From Botrimarina hoheduenensis (GTDB taxonomy: Bacteria; Planctomycetota; Planctomycetia; Pirellulales; Lacipirellulaceae): a DNA stretch of 64,000 nt. Position 1 is the first letter of the stretch; the number at the start of each line of letters is the position of its first letter. Made by a program: the position numbers and the translations under genes. Where the stretch lies: assembly GCF_007859815.1 (NCBI RefSeq), contig NZ_SJPH01000008.1:1-64000 (forward strand), read 5' to 3'. The notes below the pieces were generated by a model. The model worked only from the letters and a program-made list of their open reading frames with translations, was not told where the DNA came from and searched no databases. This document shows, one piece after another, positions 61,141 to 64,000 of the stretch.

Positions 61141-62394
61141 TCAGTCTTTGGCAGCCGCCACGCCGACGTTGTCGATCCACATGCGGCCGGTCGCCCCCAA
61201 GAGTCCCAGCCGAACGATTGCCTCGCGGGCCTTGATCGGCACGGGCAGGGCGCGTTCAAAGGTTTCCCACTCGAAAGTTCCCCGTAGCGGGCCAATGACC
61301 TCGCTGGCCAGCGTCGCGCGGCGATGATCGTAAAAGGTGATGACCAGATAAGGCCACTCGGCATTGGAGCGTCCGCGCCGGATCCCCTCGCCGCGGGCGT
61401 CGAAACGCACCGCTAGCCGTGCCACCTCGCGCCCATCCACGGCGAACCCCTGCAGGGCTTGGCTGCCCAGCCCCGGCTCTTCGTTCGCGAAACGCAGGCA
61501 GCGGTTGCCCGGTCCGCCGCGTCCCCCTTCCGTGACGAGCCCTGCCTGCCGCACATAGTGCCATGCTGCCGGACGATTCTCGGTGGCGTCCGCAGCGGCT
61601 TGCGTGAAGTCGCCGTTCACTATCTGGGGCTTCGCCGGATCGGGTTGTCGTTCGCGGCGGTCTTCGGCCGTACCCGTCATTGGCACGAAGAGTGTCGCAC
61701 GCAGCGTCTGGCGTTCGAGCGTGTTGTTGCGCTTCGTTAGTCGAACCAGGTTTTGCTGATAGCGTTCGCCTACCGGCACGATCATCTGGCCTCCCTCCAC
61801 GAGCTGCTCAACCAGCGGCTTGGGCGGCTCCTCGGGCGAACAGGTAACAATGATCTTGTCGAACGGCGCTGCTTCGGCCCAGCCGGCGTAACCATCTCCA
61901 ATCCGGCAGTGAACGTTCTTGTAGTCGAGTCGTTCGAGTGTGCGCGCCGCTCGTTTTCCAAGCTCCGGAACAATCTCGATCGAGTAAACGTCTTTCACCA
62001 GCGGAGCGAGCACGGCCGCCTGATAGCCGGAGCCCGTGCCGATCTCCAGAACACGATCCGTGGGTTGCGGATCAATCTGCTCGGTCATGTAGGCCACGAC
62101 GAACGGTGGCGAAATGGTCTGCTGCTCGCCGATTGGCAACGCCATGTCTTGATAAGCGAGCCGCCTTTGTGAGAGCGGCACGAACTCGTGACGCGGCGTA
62201 GCCCGCATTGCTTCGAGGACGCGCTCGTTGGTGATCCCCGCCGATTGCACCTCTTGGAACACCATCTGCTCGCGCAGCTGGTCCCACTTGGACGAGGCCG
62301 ATTGTGCCGTTGCGAGCCCCGTCAGGTGCGCGCCGGCGAAGACTACCGCTACGATAGGCAGGCACCGGAGCAGTGAAGTGTTGGCAGCTGTCAT
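61141..62394 (-). CDS. pcm: exported protein-L-isoaspartate O-methyltransferase with C-terminal beta domain
   Basis: This 417-aa protein has a signal peptide (LRCLPIVAVVFAGAHLTGLA), then a full PCMT/PIMT domain: MVFQEVQSAGITNERVLEAM, TPRHEFVPLSQRRLAYQDMA, PPFVVAYMTEQIDPQPTDRV, SAM-binding LEIGTGSGYQAAVLAPLV, VPVGERYQQNLVRL. About 140 C-terminal residues form a separate beta-rich module (VNGDFTQAAADATENRPAAW, RMWIDNVGV) like a carbohydrate-binding/galactose-binding fold. PCMT repairs isoaspartyl residues with S-adenosylmethionine; export would place it where SAM is not expected. ATG 62394 gives the clean signal; longer starts are less likely. Confidence 0.85.
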   Translation of the reverse strand: MTAANTSLLRCLPIVAVVFAGAHLTGLATAQSASSKWDQLREQMVFQEVQSAGITNERVLEAMRATPRHEFVPLSQRRLAYQDMALPIGEQQTISPPFVVAYMTEQIDPQPTDRVLEIGTGSGYQAAVLAPLVKDVYSIEIVPELGKRAARTLERLDYKNVHCRIGDGYAGWAEAAPFDKIIVTCSPEEPPKPLVEQLVEGGQMIVPVGERYQQNLVRLTKRNNTLERQTLRATLFVPMTGTAEDRRERQPDPAKPQIVNGDFTQAAADATENRPAAWHYVRQAGLVTEGGRGGPGNRCLRFANEEPGLGSQALQGFAVDGREVARLAVRFDARGEGIRRGRSNAEWPYLVITFYDHRRATLASEVIGPLRGTFEWETFERALPVPIKAREAIVRLGLLGATGRMWIDNVGVAAAKD

Positions 62395-62555
62395 GCGCGT
62401 GCTGTTGGCGAAACAGTTACAAATTGTAATGACTTTTGGCCCTATAATATCGCTGCAGGCGGTGGGGGGGGTCGTTAGGAAGCGCCGAATTGATAGGCTA
62501 AAAAAACTTAGCATCCCCCGGCTGTGGGGAAGATTCGCCGGCCATAGGGTGAAGA

Positions 62556-62579
62556 AACAAGCCGGTTAACAAGCCGGTT
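62556..62579. repeat. two tandem copies of a 12-bp unit
   Basis: AACAAGCCGGTT occurs twice in direct succession upstream of both flanking transcription units. Possible protein site or simple duplication. Confidence 0.5.
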
Positions 62580-62939
62580 AATTGGAGCCAACGCAAGCCA
62601 TTTACCGCAAATGCCGCTCCAGATAATTCTACCCAAATAAGCCCCCATCGACTGTCGCGCAGATAGTCAGCCATAACTAGTGCTTTACACAAGCTGCTGC
62701 TTGCGGTTGTGGCTGCCGAAAATGAGCGGGGATTATGTCGGATAGGCTTCCTTGAGAGTGTCTATTTGAAATTGATTGGTGAGGCGTTTTTTTCGTAAGC
62801 CGCGGATCTCTGACCGGTGTTACAAGGCACTCGGATTGCTACCGAAGGGCTGTTGCTGGTGAAGGGGTCATTATCGTGAGCGAGCCCCAAGCCTACGCCG
62901 ATCGTTGCCTTCATTTACTTCACCAGCTGGTACGCTTTT

Positions 62940-62945
62940 TATAAT
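62940..62945 (+). promoter_or_regulatory. -10 box upstream of the class V aminotransferase
   Basis: A perfect TATAAT lies 35 bp before the GTG start. The -35 region (near 62915) is only weakly conserved. The in-frame ATG at 62944 overlaps this box, an argument against it as start. Confidence 0.4.
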
Positions 62946-62979
62946 GCTTTCTATCGGAGCACGCCACGATGGGGGCCTA

Positions 62980-64000
62980 GTGCAGTCAGATCTGCGCGCG
63001 GCGATGCCGATCACCGAAGCCTGGGCCTATTTTGACCACGCGGCCGTGGCACCCCTTTGTCAGCCTGCCGCTGAAGCGATCCAGCTGTATGCCACCCAGG
63101 CGAGCCACGCTGGCGACACCGTTTGGTTGACCTGGAAGAACGGCGTTGAACACACCCGCCGCCGGGCGGCAAAGCTGTTGGGTGCCAAAGCGGATGAGAT
63201 CACGCTCACGACCAACACGACTCACGGCATCAATCTGGTAGCGGAAGGGCTCGATTGGTTGCCGGGCGATAACGTGGTGGTGCTCTGCGACGAGTTTCCC
63301 TCGAACCTCTACCCGTGGATGCATCTGAAAAGCCGGGGCGTCGAGACCCGGCTGGTCTCGACCGATGCGGGCCGTGTTGATCCCGACAAGCTCCGTGAGG
63401 CCTGCGACCGCCGGACCCGACTCGTTACATTTAGCTGGATCGCGTACGGGGCTGGAGAACGGCGTGATATCGACTCGTTTATCGAGGTGGCGCAGGAGTG
63501 CGGTGCCAACGGCGGCCGCGGAGCGTGGGTCCTGCTAGACGCGATCCAGGGGCTGGGCGTCTTTCCCCTCGACGTTTCGCAAACGCCGATCGACTTCCTG
63601 TCGGCGGATGGGCATAAGTGGCTGCTCGGCCCCGAGGGGGCGGGCATTGCCTACCTGCGTGAAGAACGGCTTGAAGAAATCCGGCCAACAGGAGTCGGCT
63701 GGAACAGCGTCGTCGGCTGCCAAGAATTCGGCAAGATCGAACTCGAATTCAAGCCCAGTGCCGCGCGGTTCGAGGGGGGATCAATCAACATGGCGGGGCA
63801 GCTGGCCCTTGGAGCAAGTCTGGGGCTGCTGCTCGGACACGATCGCGACGAGGTGGCCGCCGCGGTTCTCGAAATCACCGATTACCTATGTCAACAATTG
63901 CGACGGCACGGGGCGTCGATCCACTCGCACCGCTCCTGCTACAACAACGGGCACGACCCGCGGTCGGGGATCGTCTCGGTGTCTTTGCCAGGCCATGATC
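62980..64000 (+). CDS. class V aminotransferase (cysteine desulfurase/isopenicillin-N-epimerase-like), cut by window end
   Basis: The first 340 codons of a PLP enzyme run off the window without a stop. Features: AWAYFDHAAVAPLCQPAAEA, ITLTTNTTHGINLVAEGLDW, VVVLCDEFPSNLYPW, the Asp in WVLLDAIQGLGVFPLDVSQT, and the Schiff-base Lys in FLSADGHKWLLGPEGAG. The type fits the NifS-like/epimerase-like class V group. GTG 62980 with a GGGGG box upstream is preferred over ATG 62944, which overlaps the -10 box. Confidence 0.88.
   Translation, partial: MQSDLRAAMPITEAWAYFDHAAVAPLCQPAAEAIQLYATQASHAGDTVWLTWKNGVEHTRRRAAKLLGAKADEITLTTNTTHGINLVAEGLDWLPGDNVVVLCDEFPSNLYPWMHLKSRGVETRLVSTDAGRVDPDKLREACDRRTRLVTFSWIAYGAGERRDIDSFIEVAQECGANGGRGAWVLLDAIQGLGVFPLDVSQTPIDFLSADGHKWLLGPEGAGIAYLREERLEEIRPTGVGWNSVVGCQEFGKIELEFKPSAARFEGGSINMAGQLALGASLGLLLGHDRDEVAAAVLEITDYLCQQLRRHGASIHSHRSCYNNGHDPRSGIVSVSLPGHD

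Larger units (their letters stand above)
62395..62979. other. long intergenic region upstream of the class V aminotransferase
   Basis: 585 bp with no convincing gene. A leftward 64-codon frame (62498-62692) is not supported. The region contains a 12-bp tandem repeat at 62556-62579 and a TATAAT box at 62940-62945. It is AT-richer than the flanking genes. Confidence 0.45.

Noticed and set aside
62498..62692. Leftward 64-codon frame in the long intergenic region
   Set aside because: No ribosome-binding site, no neighbours in an operon, and an end rich in chance Pro/Gly codons.
1..64000. CRISPR array
   Set aside because: No regularly spaced direct repeats of 25-40 bp were seen anywhere; the only tandem repeat is a 2 x 12 bp unit.

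Overview
The window is about 64 kb of GC-rich chromosome from a planctomycete, most likely of the Pirellulales/Lacipirellulaceae type. This rests on four secreted proteins ending in a PEP-CTERM-like tail (PEP motif, hydrophobic helix, Arg cluster), a TIGR03000-type protein, many secreted proteins without known function, an HTTM-domain gene pair, and integrases whose reading frames run into tRNA or tmRNA genes. No rRNA is present. One tRNA gene (tRNA-Cys) is visible. Taxonomy is inferred from gene content only.

Region 1 (1-8.7 kb) is mobile-element wreckage. It holds the end of an IS3-family element, the severed C-terminus of a type III (Mod-like) DNA methyltransferase, and a Fic-domain protein whose catalytic His is Tyr, preceded by a clear promoter/operator. 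It also holds two small unknown genes and a 5'-truncated tyrosine recombinase ending over a tmRNA-type att core. An IS3 remnant follows, then a gene split by a complete 1.24-kb IS3 element with a GGGAAAC frameshift site, and finally an AT-richer unknown 358-aa gene.

Region 2 (8.7-15.9 kb) is a compact integrative element at tRNA-Cys. It carries an excisionase-like protein, a wHTH protein, a DUF669-like protein, an archaeo-eukaryotic-type primase, a RecA/DnaB-like ATPase, two HTH proteins, a HSDR_N-RAMA nuclease-like protein and a tyrosine integrase whose frame runs into the tRNA. It has no visible virion or conjugation genes, so it looks like a self-replicating satellite or cryptic element.

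Region 3 (16-64 kb) is mostly core chromosome. It includes an aldehyde dehydrogenase/acetolactate synthase pair; a DUF547-TVP38-flavin disulfide reductase operon; holA, clpX, pdxA, dtd, accA, truA and asd; a class I aminotransferase; an EamA transporter; CvpA; a nitrilase-GNAT fusion; a soluble Ser/Thr kinase; an exported isoaspartyl methyltransferase; and a class V aminotransferase cut by the window end. Among these lie planctomycete surface proteins, including two tandem PEP-CTERM paralogues and a trio of exported proteins at 36.4-39.8 kb.

The most interesting locus is 45.6-47.1 kb. A formylglycine-generating-enzyme-fold PEP-CTERM protein carries a C-terminal run of NNC codons like the variable region of a diversity-generating retroelement. 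It is followed directly by a frameshifted avd-like gene fused in frame to the tail of a short-chain dehydrogenase. This looks like a decayed retroelement cassette: no reverse transcriptase or template repeat is in the window.
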